DNA of 64,000 bases from Wuchereria bancrofti (Eukaryota; Nematoda; Chromadorea; Rhabditida; Onchocercidae), in assembly GCA_005281725.1 (NCBI GenBank), contig SSBO01000012.1:3206194-3270193 (forward strand). The letters run 5' to 3'. Shown piece after piece: positions 50,993-64,000 of the stretch. The notes beneath the pieces are model-generated. The model made no database searches. It was not told where the DNA came from and worked only from the letters and a program-made list of their open reading frames with translations. Each line of letters starts with the position of its first letter. The stretch's first letter is position 1. The position numbers were made by a program, and so were the translations under genes.

Positions 50993-53443
50993 ATGCAAGT
51001 GAATACTGAAGATGTTACTGTGCCATGGGGTAGGGCACCAGATTCCCTGGATATACGGATGGGTCGCTGGCGCATGGCAGTATTTCAGGATGTTCAAGAA
51101 AGTTTCGATCACTCCAAGCTGTACTTCCTCTACGACCCGGTTGCAGATGAAAATTCAGGAACAACGTAAGTGAGAGGATTTTCCAGTTTTGTTAGACATT
51201 ACTAGTAAAGTTGAGATGTTGTATCACTTTTCAAATATTGGTGAGACATGTACCGATAATTTCGCTTTTTAGTGGTGGACGCAAAGGTAACCAAGGTTTG
51301 GTTGTTTTCGATTTGTATCAGCGCTGCTTTACTCGAGAAATACCGATCTTTTGTGAAGGTACAAGTCGCATGCTTAATTGTTTAAGGACTTTTAAAACTG
51401 CAGTAATTTGTTTTGTTTAATTTATATTGGACCCTTTGGAGTACATGTATATCTTCTTTCCTGCGTAGCATATTTGTGATTTCTTCAGGAACACCTAAAT
51501 TCATATTTGCATTGAAGTGTCCGTCATCTTCCGGAGGTTCCTCATTTATCATTACCTGTACAGCCAATAGATATGGTCATACTGGGGTTGGTTGTTGTCT
51601 TTTTGTACTTTTTAAACTTAATTTTTGAATTCATGTAATATGTGGGAGTTTTAGGAACATGTGGTGTAATGAATGCAAAAGGCTATTGTGATGTAAAAAA
51701 GTGTTAGAAGTTTCGTTAAGAAGCATAAAAATTAAAGCAGTTGGGAGAGCTGCGACCACTTATGAGAGATACTCAGTTTATTAGCTCAATAAGGAGTTAA
51801 ATAATGTTTTCCAAATTCTTTTTCATTTCAGTTGTATTTGGATATTTCTTCGTTTCAGTTATTACTCTACAGAATTAATTTAACGCGTGATGGAATGGAT
51901 TTGGAAAGCGAACCAAGTGCACTGTTGTCAAATTTTATAACAGTCACTGATACATTCATTGTTTCGATGCGTGAAGATGCACCTGAAGTTGTGCTGTTGA
52001 CTGCTCCTGGTCTTACTGTTTGGCGAATCAGTTGTCTTACCGAGCTGTCTTCCAGCCCAATTGAATCATTTTCAGTCTCAGGGGCAGACCTCAATCATTA
52101 TTATGATGCTTACCTAAGCCAAGGGTCTGATTTCTCTCCACTTTTTTGAACATGAACCATGGGGAATTGATGAATTTGATTTTAACTGTTCTGTCAAAAT
52201 TATCAAATTTCCAGTTTTTATCATATTTCTGTTTTTTTTTTCATTTCGATGAAATCCGCGTTTGCAGTTGCAATTTTCATAGTGTAAAGATTTGGTTTTG
52301 CGTTATTCACTGGTTTTTTTCTTTTTTCAGGAAAATATATTTTCTATCTCAATCACCTGATGGACATTTCGATCATTCTCGAGTCCACGTTCTTGAAATC
52401 ACAGGACAGCGTCAGTTACATACAGTAATGTGTAGTCCTGATCCTGTGCGCGGTGTACCATGCGCTCGTAAGCAGGCTGCTGTTGATTCAGTGGCAGGTA
52501 TGTTAAATAGTTAATTTTTTTATCCTTTTCAGTTCATTCATGTAAACCCTTCTATAACACCACTTTGCTATTTCTTTATTATTTATCAAAAATTCTTAGA
52601 AGCACAGTTTGTAGGATACATTTTACTTGCTGGTGGCGAGATCAGTTATGATGGCTCGGTATCTCGTCTTGTTGATTATTGGTTTATTGATCTTTCAACT
52701 TTCATATGGCAACAGATTCCTGCAGAAATGCCAGTTCCTTTGATTGAACCACGCCTTACGGCCACAAATTCAGGTTAACTCCATAGTATGTAATGTTAAT
52801 TTAAATCACTTTTGTCAGTTGTTCTGAAAGGCTTAGACACTAATTCAGTAATTGCAAATACAATGGGAAGTTATTTGAAGCTGAGTCATACTATGCACTC
52901 TAAAATTCAACGATTATGATTTTTCCAGGAAGCGTTTATTTGTGGGGTGATTTTGACCAGCCAATGCCAGGTATGCCAAACGGAACACATCTACGTATTC
53001 TGAAAATAACCGGATTTGAAAGCATTAAACCACCTCCTTATGACGAAGCATCCAAAAAACCTACTTCACCTCCGTTCATTCCACAAGAGCCGTATCCAAC
53101 GGACCCTGTGGATGGGTCATTTCTATCATATCCAAGTCTTGGTTTTATGTCGGGTAGGAACACGTCGAGTATGGCTCCTTATCCACAAAGTAATTCTTCC
53201 CATCCACAGAATAATTTCTCTTGCTTACAAAATCAACCCTTTTGTCCGCCAGGACAAGCAACGTATCCTCAAGAGCAACAGCGACAGTGTTACCCGGAAT
53301 CGGCACCTTATTCTCAGAGTGGCAGTCGTCAGAGCACTTATCAAGGCGGTACGCCGCAGCAGACGTACGGTACTGCTCCTGGACCGTTTAGTGGTCAGCA
53401 TGCTTATTATCCTCCACAGGAAAAGAACTGCTGTCTTCAGTGA
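50993..53443 (+). CDS. Kelch-type protein with PPxY motif and C-terminal CaaX box, about 501 aa
   Basis: Exons: 50993-51165, 51273-51358, 51489-51586, 51832-52124, 52331-52497, 52600-52773, 52929-53443; phases close. Residues 1 to about 330 show kelch-like blades, clearest at [14 protein letters not shown] ... [20 protein letters not shown] ... [10 protein letters not shown] (glycine doublet, Tyr/Trp spacing). The tail of about 170 residues is rich in Pro, Gln, Ser and Tyr. It begins with KPPPYDEA, a PPxY motif able to bind WW domains such as those of NEDD4-type ubiquitin ligases. It ends KNCCLQ; CCLQ fits a CaaX box for prenylation, with Gln favouring farnesylation, so the protein may be anchored to the cytoplasmic face of a membrane. 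No signal peptide. The start at 50993 lies 7 bases after a TTTTTAG acceptor. Function unknown; I infer a membrane-tethered adaptor. Confidence 0.8.
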
Positions 53444-55675
53444 GCAGAGTTTGTAATTCATTATTAGCCATTCCAAGTATTTTACGTACATTGTGAATAA
53501 TATGGTTTCATAACCGGTGTTTTATCTTTGATCCTGATAGACCTTCTAATATTTTAATAGCTTCTGAAGTTTTCAACATGTGTCACGAAAGATCCAATTC
53601 TTATATTTTAACATAAATCTATGTTTTTTTATTTTTTTCTGTACTTTTTCCTTTATTGTTCTATGCTATATTGTGTTGGTATTCATATGATTCTTTATTC
53701 TTAATACCCTAAAATTATGAATTCCTATTTAGCTCCATTTTTGCATTATTTCTGTCCCGCTGCGTTTTCTGCAGTTTTTATTTTAGCACAAACTTTTATG
53801 TCCAAAATGCAGATTTTTGCAACTGAAAATTTGCTCTTTTCATTGTTTTGCTTATTGCAAAGGATTATCGGAGTCAAGAAAATTATCACTTAGCTGTACG
53901 GTCAGTAATGTAGCAATACATAGTTAAAAATATGGTTATGTTTACTTTTAAAGAAAAAGTACCGTTTATCCATTTTTTAAGAAATAAAGAATGAGAGAGG
54001 TAATCACACTGTTTCTTGCTTTTTGTTTTACGAACTTTTATTCACTCCAAGCTATTGTTTGTTTAATTGGGAACTTAGTTCAACATGTTTGAGCTCAATT
54101 TTTCAAACTATCCCTCTTTTTTCTCGTTTATTTTCATTATTTCAGCTCCACTGCGTTCCTTTTCTTGATAGTTAGAGGTGCAGTGTTTATCACTCTTTCA
54201 AATCTCGCTAGCATTAGTCGATCCTGTTGTTTTCTCTCTTCCACTCAGTTCACTTAACTATTTTCATGTAGATTTTGTAACTTCATGCTTCTCTTGTTTG
54301 ATTTTGAAGTTTCCACATATTTGTTATATCAAAGTTTCGATTAATTGATCGTTTAGTATGGCACTACAAAAAGTTTCATTACATGGATATAGCTTAATTT
54401 AAGTTTTTATTTTCTTTGGATTTAGAGTATACAGTGCTTATATAGGTACCATTTATGAAAGTTTCAGAGTTTTCAAGAAATTCATGGTGACTTTAAATTG
54501 AAAGTGACTTGCCACAATAAAAACGAGCTTTTTATTCATGAAGGTAGCATTTCTAAAGATTTTTCAAATCCTCTACAACTTTCGAGAGGAGGTGAAGTAT
54601 AAGAAATGTTGCAGAAACTAGTTGAACGTAACGCAAAATCTTTATTTTTGTTATTTGAAAGATCGTTTGAAGACAGAGATATTTGGAAGTCTGAATTAAT
54701 GTAGTTAACAAAGCATAATTGCTATCAGCATCAGTGTGGTATGTTTTCTGAAATAATCCAAAAAAGGGATTTATGAGAAGACAGATCTTTTAAGCAAGTT
54801 GAAAGGGTTTCTCATATAATTTTGTTGCACTTATGGATGGTGAGTGGATAGCAAGTATTAACATTTGTGTATAAACCGAGTGCTCGGGGATGCAGTACTG
54901 TTTAAGTAATATTAAAAAGGCTCACAGAGAGATTTCCTATGAGTTAGAAGAAATACGCATTAGGCAGTTCGGCTTTTCTATAAAAAAGGAGATGCATTAA
55001 AGATTCTTCCCAAAATTAACAATAAGGAAGTTAATGTATATAAAGTAAAAGTGAGGAACGTGTAATAACGTAACGAACAGCAATAGCAGCTCTTGCTACA
55101 CACGTTCATTATACGCATATAATGAGGACAAGAGTAAAAACAAATTTTGAGGAAATTATATGATGAAAGGTGAAAGGGAAATGGGAGAGGAAAAGGCAGA
55201 AAGTTTTCCACTTGCACATGAAAGGAAATTGAAACATGAACTCGAAATCCATGACAGCAGTAAACAGTTAAATTCGAAGAAAAATGAGAATTAGTTTGGT
55301 ATTAATTCCCTTTTGCACTAAATAGTTAACTTAATTTCCCATTTAAACATATATGGACTTTAAAATGTATATCAATCAATCTTTTTTAAAGCACTGTTAA
55401 AAATTTTATGCTACACTAGGCACGCACCAAATCGTCCGCTGATTCGCAGGGTACTACTATATACAATTTGCACATCGTCGTACGATACTTGGTATGGCAT
55501 ACTTTAAAAATTGGGCAGTCATATAATATTTCACTTGTTGGAATCTAGGAATATCTACAGTTATTGTGTAAAATATACGCTTGAACAGTATGGTACTATT
55601 AGCACAATAAGAGATGTTATATCTATGGTACCAAACAAGTTTTAGGATATTGCTAATTTCCTAAACAAATAGCTT
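53444..55675. other. Intergenic region between convergent genes
   Basis: About 2.2 kb holding the 3' ends of the kelch gene (plus) and the GPI-type gene (minus). T-rich on the plus strand. The minus-strand frame 54978-55217 has no motif. No other feature seen. Confidence 0.6.
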
Positions 55676-57680
55676 CTATGAGAAAACAATGGATGTGAGC
55701 AGAAGTGAAATAGAGTGAATGAGGCATGTCGACTGAGAAGAGGAAGAATTCAGCGAATGACTTTCCGGTGCACCACCATCTGCAGCAGCAACAGCAGCAG
55801 CATGCTCATTGACTGCTTCAGGAATCAGATTATCTTCTCCAGCTGTCCCACTTAGTGATCCTTCATGATCTACCATTGTGGCCAGTCCTGGCTCAGCTAT
55901 CTCGTCAAGCTGCGGAATATTGCAGTCAAAGTCGCAAGAATGTAGCTTATCTGCATGTAAACCCTGGAAAAAAACGAACATTCTGATTGCAAGTCGGATG
56001 AAATCATCAAAATGTTAAAAAATAATTTCCCTTCTCCCATGAGTAAAGTTTGATACCAATTAAATAACATGTAACCTTGAACATATTTCTCAAACTTTTA
56101 CACATGATTACTTGTGCACTTTCTGAATGACAAATCCCCTTCATTGCACTGATATATTCTTGTAATTTATTGTTTACTTCTTGACAAACCTGAAAGATCG
56201 ATTAAAAACGAGCAAAACTTTTTTGTCAAAATGGCACTCAAGTGAAAGACCACAATTATTTATATATTATGTTTCTTTTACATGCACCGCTTCGTTTTAC
56301 TAAACTCTGCAATCTCGAATATCTATTGATCCACAAAATTCTAACTTGATCATCTGGATGTTCTAGAAACCTTTCGGATAAGTAGGTCCCAGCACTGAGT
56401 GTCATTTCACCAATTCGTTCTTCCATTAAACATTCACGATGTCCCCTTAGTATTTCTTGTCCTTCCTGTAAAAAAAAATTACAGAAATCCATTTAGAAAT
56501 ATATATTAAAAACTAAAATGAAAGACTAAATTCAAAAATTCGGCATGCTTGTCTAATATGAAATAAAAGTCTGTTGAAAAATAGTTTATATCCCAGAAAA
56601 TAAATGATTATATAAATATATAAAAATATATGGAAAGAAGTTTTAAATGGCAATCCATGATACTACTTTATTCTTTCCCACAGAAACAAGCCAAATCGCT
56701 CTAAGAAACAAGTAACTTACCTGTGAACAAGCATATGTCAGGAGATAATAACTCTTCAAAAAGCTGCCTGAATTTTTTCGATGTATTAACAGATCGCTAA
56801 CTGTGTTTGAAGCAGCAAGAATTTCACTATGTTCGCATTCATGCTTGACTGGTCCAGCATCCTAAAAATTTCCATTGTGAACCAAAATAAAAAAGGGTAA
56901 TTACAATCTAAAAATTTCTTTTCTAATAAATGTGGAACAAAATAAAGTCCGGTAATTGCAATTCATTTGCCGTGTTCATTTAAAGTCACAAAAGTAGATA
57001 GCAAGCTTCTTTCCCGCCTGAAATTTTTTCACAGTAAAGTAAGGATCTACCTAAGTTTCCGCTATTCAATTTGGTGCGAATAACCAACTAATGAGCTTAA
57101 TTAAAATAACACTCTCTTAAAGATGTCTTAAATTATGCCTACCGTTTAATCATATATATATATATATATATATATATTCTAGATAAAGATCCCAGGATAA
57201 TGGATACTGTATATTTCCAATTGCAAAATATCAACCTGCAGGATTCAGCTGTGGAAAAAGCAATAATGGCTTACTTTGATACATAAATCAAGCTGCCTTA
57301 AGTGCTCACATTGATTTTCATTGATTGTAACAACATTATCTTTCAATTCATATAATGTCCATGCCCATTCATCCAAAATATTTATGAAACACTTCACCAG
57401 AGTTATATAATCGCATATCTTCAAATCGGTGATGACAGTAAATTCGTATCCCATAAATTTCAATTTCAGTCTTCACAAATCAGTGACCTTTGTTCTTCTC
57501 ACACTGTTTCGCATTATTTTTTAGGACTTCAGAAAATGGAAATACTTAATTGTGTTAAAGTCTTCCAGAAAAAACTTCATCAGTCAATCGTATATTTAAA
57601 AATTAAAGTGTAAAATAACTAACCTGTAGTGTACCTGTGATACTATTTAATAATAGCAGTACAGCAAATTCAAATTTCAT
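55676..57680 (-). CDS. Secreted, probably GPI-anchored nematode protein with paired cysteines (about 325 aa)
   Basis: Exons, 5' to 3': 57680-57624, about 57460-57262 (5' limit unresolved), 56861-56721, 56465-56301 (56346 if an earlier donor is used), 56189-56076, 55963-55676. Residues 1-19 are a signal peptide (MKFEFAVLLLLNSITGTLQ). The body has about ten cysteines spread over helical-looking segments (YACSQ, HRECLMEERIGEM, VCQEVNNKLQEYISAMKGIC, HSCDFDCNIPQLDE), a layout seen in nematode secreted families such as the CPG4/DUF19-like domains; I cannot assign one. The last about 20 residues are hydrophobic (CLIHSISLLLTSIVFS) after a small-residue stretch (SLNSSSSQST), as expected for a GPI-addition signal. 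An Ala/Gly linker encoded by CAG/CAA-type triplets precedes it. Likely on the outer cell surface. Confidence 0.68.
57152..57177. repeat. (AT)13 microsatellite
   Basis: AT dinucleotides in the first half of the GPI-type gene, between its second and third exons. Confidence 0.95.
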
Positions 57681-60600
57681 CGAAAAAACTCAAGTTTGCT
57701 GCAACTAATAATAAGCCTCAATAATATTGGCCTAATTAAGAAATCGTTCACAATGATTTCCACAGAATTTTTCAGAAGTTCACTTAAACCTTGGCTTTGA
57801 AGAAAAAATTGCTTGTTGCAGCCAAGATAAGCGAGAAGTGATATCAAGCTTTATCTGCAACATTTAGCTTGCAGTTCACAATGACTGTTTCAAAAAAATC
57901 TTCAAAATTAACATCATCCTTACAATCAACATACACCCACGCAGTAGACTTAAAAAATTTTGGAATTACTTCAAATTTTCAAAATCGCTTCAACGAGGAG
58001 CACTACAACCAGGACAAAAAACATTACTAATAATAGAATATGTAAAGGATTGCCTCAAATTAACTTGTCATTTTCGGAATTTCGTAAGAAAGTTCTGAAT
58101 AGGAAATTTAGAAAAGAAAAATTCAATAAACTGAGTATGAAGAAGAAAACAACAAAGAGTTCTCACATAGAAATATCGGTCGATATCTGGGTGCAGTAGG
58201 AAAAAGATAAATATTTGTGGTCAATATTCTCTAGCGAAAGCAAATTTGCTCATTTCTAATAAATAACAAAAGTAGAAATGGAACCTGTCTAGTAACAAAT
58301 TATTACGCATTACACAACGATATGCAATGAATTTATTGAAATTTAATTAGCAACTAAAAAATACTACATTATGACTAGCTTTATCTTAACGATATGTTAT
58401 TCTAATGCTAGCATTTTTCAACAATTTCCCAAAAGTTCTGTCATATTAATTAGAAACTATTTTGCAATACAGAAGCAGAACAGTTATGTAACGGTCTTTT
58501 CCACTTCTAAAATTCGATCTGTAATCAATGAAAGAAATGGGCTGCAAGGTTGCATTTCCGTAAAAGCAGATGGCAGATATGCTGATTAGTTAAGCCAAAG
58601 TTAAGCAGTTTGTAACAGAAATGAATTGCAGAAAGTACTTATGACACATTTAGAGGAACATATTAACGTGTTTTTTGCATATGGTTGCGATAAATTTCGA
58701 AAAGTCACCATCCTTTAAAATCCTTTTTAAACCATTCTCTTTTCTTCACATGCAGTCCAAACCATTGGATGAAAACGTCGAATGATTTAAATTACTAGCA
58801 GATGAATAGTTTAATGAAAGAAAAGTGAAAAAAAAGAAAGGAAAGAAATGGTCAGGTTGTTTCTTTTCTGAAAAAATCATTTTTCAACACTAGCTTTTAA
58901 CTGCTTGTAAAAAGACTTCACTTAGAAGCTCAGCGAAATTCCTTCTTGTTTTGAGTTTAAATAAGATGGCAATAATTAAGAAATATTTATTACTTGAATT
59001 AAGCTTGAAATGCTAAATTATACCTTTCCCGAATAAAAGGGAGCGAAATCTTTTAGAAGCTCATGTTTTCACCGCATAGTATGGAACATAGTTTTGAAGT
59101 TGTATAATGTGAGTAAGCAAGTTCTGACTCAGTCTCTCTCCTTTTAGGAATTTCCTGAAAAAAAATTTCATTCTTAAGCATTATCAATTTTATTAAAACT
59201 GCATTGATCTTTTGCAGCAGTTCTTGTAACTTTTTACATTGTTATCGTCACGTAACGTTTAACATAGTTTTCCGTAACTAGTTTTCAAAACAAGACTAAT
59301 GGATTTCAAGCCTTCTATTGATAACACCAAGAACATGTATGAAATATATTCAATATTAAAACAAAATTTCATTGATAAGATGTAAAGGTTTTCATGGTTT
59401 AATTATACAATGAAGATTCTTGGAACGATTGATTATTGTTGTTTAGGAATTTCCTTTATTTATTGACTTTTTTTTTGACTTCAGTTTTGTTAGACATGTC
59501 TGCATAACTTCCATACAAGGATAGTTTACTCTTAGTTATTCACAAGTTTTGAAAAAATAAGTATAACAACTTTAAAAATAAAGAATTAGTTTGAAATTCT
59601 AAAGGAATATGGATAGAAAACTGGTTTGTTAATCTGCTCTTTTCGAGGAAAAATACCAGACTTTTTTTTAGTGAAAAGTCTTGCAATAAATTACAGTCAA
59701 ACTATAACAAAAATGTTGAAAAAAAAAACGCGTTCAATTAACTCAAAAGTTAAATCTTTAATTAAGCAACTGGAAATGAAGGCATTGAGGTGCAATCATA
59801 GGAACTAAAGTAACGATATGATGTTCTGTGAATTCCATTTCTCATTATCGGAAAAGTTAAATTCAGATTGAAGTGATAGAGCTTGTCGAAGGAAGTATGA
59901 ATGGCAATGTGAGGAATTCTCACTTCAATAACGTCTCTAACAATTCATAACAAATATGTTAGAGAAGTGCTCACTTTGTTCTGAACTTTGACGACAAAGC
60001 CAATGAAGACTGAAACGGAATCGACGTTGACATGCTGATGATGCAAATAAACGAACTTATTGGCATAGGAAGAAGCTTTATTGCTGTCAAAAACAACTTT
60101 ATTTTGAGGAAAATCTAAAAGCTTCACAGCATTAGAACGAGGCATCCTAAAGATGCCAAGTGCACATACTGCGTAGAGGATATCTTGGTGTACAGAGCCT
60201 TTTCCCATATATTTAAAAATCCTGAAATTGACCGATGAAAATATTTTCCACTAGCCTTTCTTTTTTTAGGCATAAGTGTACTTCACCTTCACAATTAACT
60301 ATTTTAACTCTCTGATTCAAACTCAGTCCAGCTGTAGAGTTTCATTTATCTTATTGGAACGATAGTGAACATCAATACTTCCTTTTAATCTCATAACTTA
60401 AAGAAATTTTTATTCCTTTCCCGGTTTATTGGAGTCGAAAAAGTAACCAAACATCATCCGATCATTACAGTTACCTTGGATGAGGTTTGCTACAAGTAAA
60501 TAATAGGAACGAATTGTCTATGCCTAAAAATATGATATTGTGAAACCCTAATAAAGCAGATATTAAATGATGGAAAATATCAGTTCTGTGATAAGAAAAA

Positions 60601-61459
60601 TTTTAGAAAAAACTAGTGGCCATCTTATCATTTTATGGAATAACACTGCTCTGATATAATCAGATTATAGAAATGGAACACCAGAAGCATTGCAAAATAA
60701 ACCTACCACCTGTTATAAAAATATGGTCAGAAATGGAGAAGGAGATGAAGTTTGTAATTTTAAATAATTTAAAAACAATCAAAATGACATATCCATCACA
60801 GATATCACTGTAATTGAAAGGATATTATGAGGTAAGCAAAGGAAAAAAGAATGGAAGCGAAAAGATCACGAAATATGATAAAGATTTAATCTAGGGATAC
60901 TGGGAGAAAAAGCCTCTGGAATTACATCAGTTCTAATGAATATGAGAAATCTGGGAACCAAATGTCTCTAAAAAGACTAACTAAGTGACTTAAGTGCTCG
61001 GTATCTTCAAAACTGGACTTGAAATATCTGACAAGTCACAAAAAATGATAATTAATCAGAACAGTGCTTCACTGCTGGTAACAGGTTGCAGGTATTGCAA
61101 GCTATATGCACTGTTGCAAGCTCTTTTCATCAGGCTAACACAAGGCCATATGCTGCCAAACTAGCAAGGCACAGTCTCAATTCATTTTGGTTTCCAGAAA
61201 AAGTAATAATTACATTACAAAACTTTGCTCCAACGTTTCGACTTATTTGTTAAAAGAAGGCAAAATCTTTGTATCTTTGTTTTTAATTCAATGAATTGAC
61301 TTTTAGAGCTGTACTTAAGGAGCATAGATCATGGTCTACCGTTATTATATTAGGCGCCAAAGAAAATATGCAATAATTCACCATAATCCACCCATTACTT
61401 CCTGCTGTTATGATTAATTTAGTTTCCTTATACTCACGCAATGTTTTTAACTGTAAGCA
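57681..61459. other. Non-coding region
   Basis: Nearly 3.8 kb with no gene I can support. A minus-strand frame at 59945-60208 (ATG start, MGKGSVHQDILYAVCALGIF, 87 codons) has fairly protein-like composition but no motif and no clear splice partner; it may be an exon or relic. Confidence 0.5.
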
Positions 61460-61723
61460 ATGCCTCGGCATGGAAAGAAATCCAAGCGAAGAAAACTCCA
61501 GCAAAGGGAGGTCGCTAAGCAAAGGTTTCAATTCTGTAATAAGTGCCGTGCGGTATTTCGTAGGTTAATGCGATGGAGCTTGCGAACAGGGAAAACTTGT
61601 GCATACCTTATAGTTTATGCTGTCACGTACAGTATCCTAATTATACTATTTGTTGCTGCATTTTTCGCTATCTTTGCTTTTACTTATATTTTCTATAGCA
61701 ATACTTTGTGTTTTTCAAAATAA
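61460..61723 (+). CDS. Small basic single-helix membrane protein, 87 aa
   Basis: A single-exon frame, ATG 61460 to TAA. The first about 45 residues are strongly basic with two cysteines (MPRHGKKSKRRKLQQREVAK, FCNKCRAVFRRLMRW). They are followed by a hydrophobic helix of about 35 residues (AYLIVYAVTYSILIILFVAA and on). This predicts a membrane protein with a cytosolic, positively charged N-terminus. A run of 14 A directly follows the stop codon region, which, with the lack of introns, could mean a retrocopy. An AACTGTAAG precedes the ATG by 2 bases and might be a leader acceptor. No family recognised. Confidence 0.5.
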   Translation: MPRHGKKSKRRKLQQREVAKQRFQFCNKCRAVFRRLMRWSLRTGKTCAYLIVYAVTYSILIILFVAAFFAIFAFTYIFYSNTLCFSK

Positions 61724-64000
61724 AAAAAAAAAAAACAACAAAAACAAAAGTAGAAACCTGAAAACCGATAATTTAAAAGAAAGAAATTAACATTTCTGAA
61801 AAATAAATGGTGTAAACGTCAAAGAAACATTGTAGAGTAGAGTCATTCATATTTAGTGTTTGCTTCCTACTTTACATTATTTTTGATTCACTTACTAAAA
61901 ATAGTAGTAAATTTGAGTTTAACCTCTTAAATATAGCACAAACTGAAACAAACATTTTATATAAAACACTGATGTAAGGAAAATTAATTCTGTATAACAC
62001 AGTCCTCCAACAAAACACTAAGATAATAAAATATTGCAAATAACTTATCACGTCATGACCATGATTTAACTTATAACCGTTTTAATTCTGTAATTTTAAA
62101 TTCACGAAAGCAAATTAAGGGGAGTTAAAATAAAAAAAAGAAGGAAACAGTTTCTTAACCAATAAGATCGTTGCAATAATTTTGAAAACCTCCAAGTTGC
62201 ATGATTCACGATGATGAAAAGACTATAACAACAACTTGAAAGTTCAAATTTAGGACTTGTTGAAGTGAAGAGATCAATTCGAAAATTTCAAAACCTCCGA
62301 AATTAAGTCAAAATTTGACTAATGAATTTATTTCTATGGAATAGGTTATTAAGGAATTTACAGTGTAAGTGTATATGCATATTAAATAAAGTGGTCATTG
62401 GTGAATGTTTCTGCTTTCTACCAGCATTTTTTTTTTTTGAGAATGGTAAGGATGTAAGAATGAAGAATATTCAGTCTAATTCAGCATGAATCCTGCGTAG
62501 CGAATTATCAAGATTATTTCTAAAACAGTGACAGAGGAATCTTTCGCTGTTTCAGCTTCTAAATGTTGAGTTCAGGCGGTGAACTGTAAGTAATAATTAG
62601 CTTTACTTCGGAGTAATTTCATTTTTAATCAAAGCTGATAGTTTATTGTCGTATAGTGTTCGTGATTCTCGATCCTTAATGACAGTTGCGGTGGAAAAAG
62701 CAACCGCATAGAAATCTTTGTTGGCAGTAAAAGCATCAAATTAATGAGAAAAAAAGCAATTATTCATTTTTCCTAGGCTAACTTATGCTATGAATAGCAA
62801 ACGTGATTTGTGATTTGCTTGGCAAATGCGTGTGTACCGGCAAATTTTCAACCAAACAAGGTAAAAGGATGAAGACGATTTCCGAATATTTCAATCAATC
62901 CATTGAATGCAATATAATTTATAGCAAATTCATGATGCGTACCTTGTTAAAACCTTTACTAGAATAATTAAAATTATACAAATATTTCATTCTACAATAT
63001 TATGCGATTTTGACCTTCGTTAATGAAGAGTAGGGAAAATATGCAGAAAGCCACAAATACGTAAATCTCTAAACTAAACATTATTTCCTCTGAGTTATTT
63101 CGCCAAAATCGACTGTAATAAATCAGAATTTAAGAAATTTGTTCACCCACGAATGTCTCAAATGTTAGTTTACAGCTAAAATAACAAACAATAACTAATC
63201 ATTATGAAATTTAATTTACAAAGTTAGTCAGTTTCATAAATGGAAACTATTGGTTGTATGATATAAAAGTACGCTAATCCAAAATTTCAATACATGTAGG
63301 ACTAAATACTCAGGAATTTATGGGACAAAAACATCGACCAGAGTACTCATCAAAATGAAAATTTCGACCCAGTTAGTTTCATTGGCAAGAAAACAAAGAA
63401 GCAATAAAACTAAAACATTAGAATCACTATTGCTAATCGTTAAATACGAACTGTTGCGGGAAAATTTGTTGTTTGCTTAAATTCTTTATTTGTAAGAAAT
63501 TATAAGTCATTCTCGAAAGTTCTTCTTTAATCAAAAATTAGAAACTAAATTGAAGAGATTAAATTAAAAATAAATAGAAAAGAATAGATTCATCATGTCC
63601 AACGTAATCTAAATGATCCGGTAAATGCATATAGAGACAGGAAACGCTCTGTTACTAAAGTAAATATTTGCGAACTATTACCAAATTAAATCAGAGATTA
63701 ACTAAGGAAAACCAGAGATTTATTGAGAAGCTACATTGGTTTAATGACGACTAATCAGTTGATGGTATCACTCTTAAAAGATCTGACAATATTGGAATAT
63801 TTGAATGTCCGAAAACTTTTTGTAAATGAAGGATTGAAGTAGGTTATGCATTTCAAGAAACATAAATTGATCTTTCAGTCATCATCCTTTAACATGAGAA
63901 AAATCAAAAAATCACTGAAAATCACTAACACTGTGTACGAGAACAGCTTCAGCTTAGCATGTACTATTGCGTGGAAATTGTGTAATCTTCACACTGATTA
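61724..64000. other. Non-coding end of window
   Basis: Begins with an A-rich tract, then about 2.2 kb of AT-rich sequence with closed frames on both strands. No feature supported. Confidence 0.6.

Noticed and set aside
1..64000. Search by eye for tRNA, rRNA and CRISPR arrays
   Set aside because: No tRNA box pair, no rRNA-like conserved block and no regularly spaced repeats found; a covariance-model scan would be needed to exclude degenerate tRNAs.

Overview
The window reads as nuclear DNA of a nematode, most likely a filarial (onchocercid) worm. It is AT-rich, and its genes are cut into many short exons by mostly 50-400 nt introns with TTTCAG-type acceptors. Several first exons start right behind a TTTTCAG-like site that could take a spliced leader. 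The strongest lineage clue is an open reading frame for a Wolbachia-type ATP synthase subunit c lying inside an intron of a host gene; fragments of Wolbachia DNA in host chromosomes are a known feature of filarial genomes. Exon limits below were set by hand from reading frame, intron phase and splice motifs. Where phases close across a whole gene I regard the model as good.

Positions 3.5-23.4 kb hold three tandem, same-strand genes for extracellular leucine-rich-repeat (LRR) proteins. The first two are single-pass membrane proteins of about 953 and 979 residues. The third, of about 603 residues, appears secreted. Shared intron positions at the C-terminal LRR cap show that at least the second and third are paralogs. 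The layout recalls the neighbouring let-4/sym-1 genes of C. elegans, which act in the apical extracellular matrix.

Positions 23.6-28.9 kb (minus strand) hold a chorein-domain bridge-like lipid transfer protein of the BLTP3/SHIP164 (UHRF1BP1) type, convergent with the third LRR gene. It is followed by an unrecognised 8-exon gene (30.1-32.5 kb) and a coiled-coil gene (33.3-34.4 kb). Positions 34.4-42.2 kb are gene-poor, with a few orphan exons. Positions 42.2-45.5 kb (minus) hold an INPP5E-like inositol polyphosphate 5-phosphatase. Positions 46.6-48.8 kb (minus) hold a divergent but intact paralog of ribosomal protein uS5 (RPS2), whose second intron contains the Wolbachia-derived insert. Positions 51.0-53.4 kb hold a kelch-type protein with a PPPY motif and a C-terminal CaaX box. 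Positions 55.7-57.7 kb (minus) hold a secreted, probably GPI-anchored, cysteine-containing protein. A small basic one-helix membrane protein lies at 61.5 kb. The remaining sequence is AT-rich non-coding DNA with simple repeats.

No rRNA, tRNA or CRISPR array was recognised, and no intact transposon. These genes are not an operon or a pathway. The only functional grouping I see is the three matrix-type LRR genes; the lipid-transfer and phosphoinositide-phosphatase genes share a membrane-lipid theme but sit apart.
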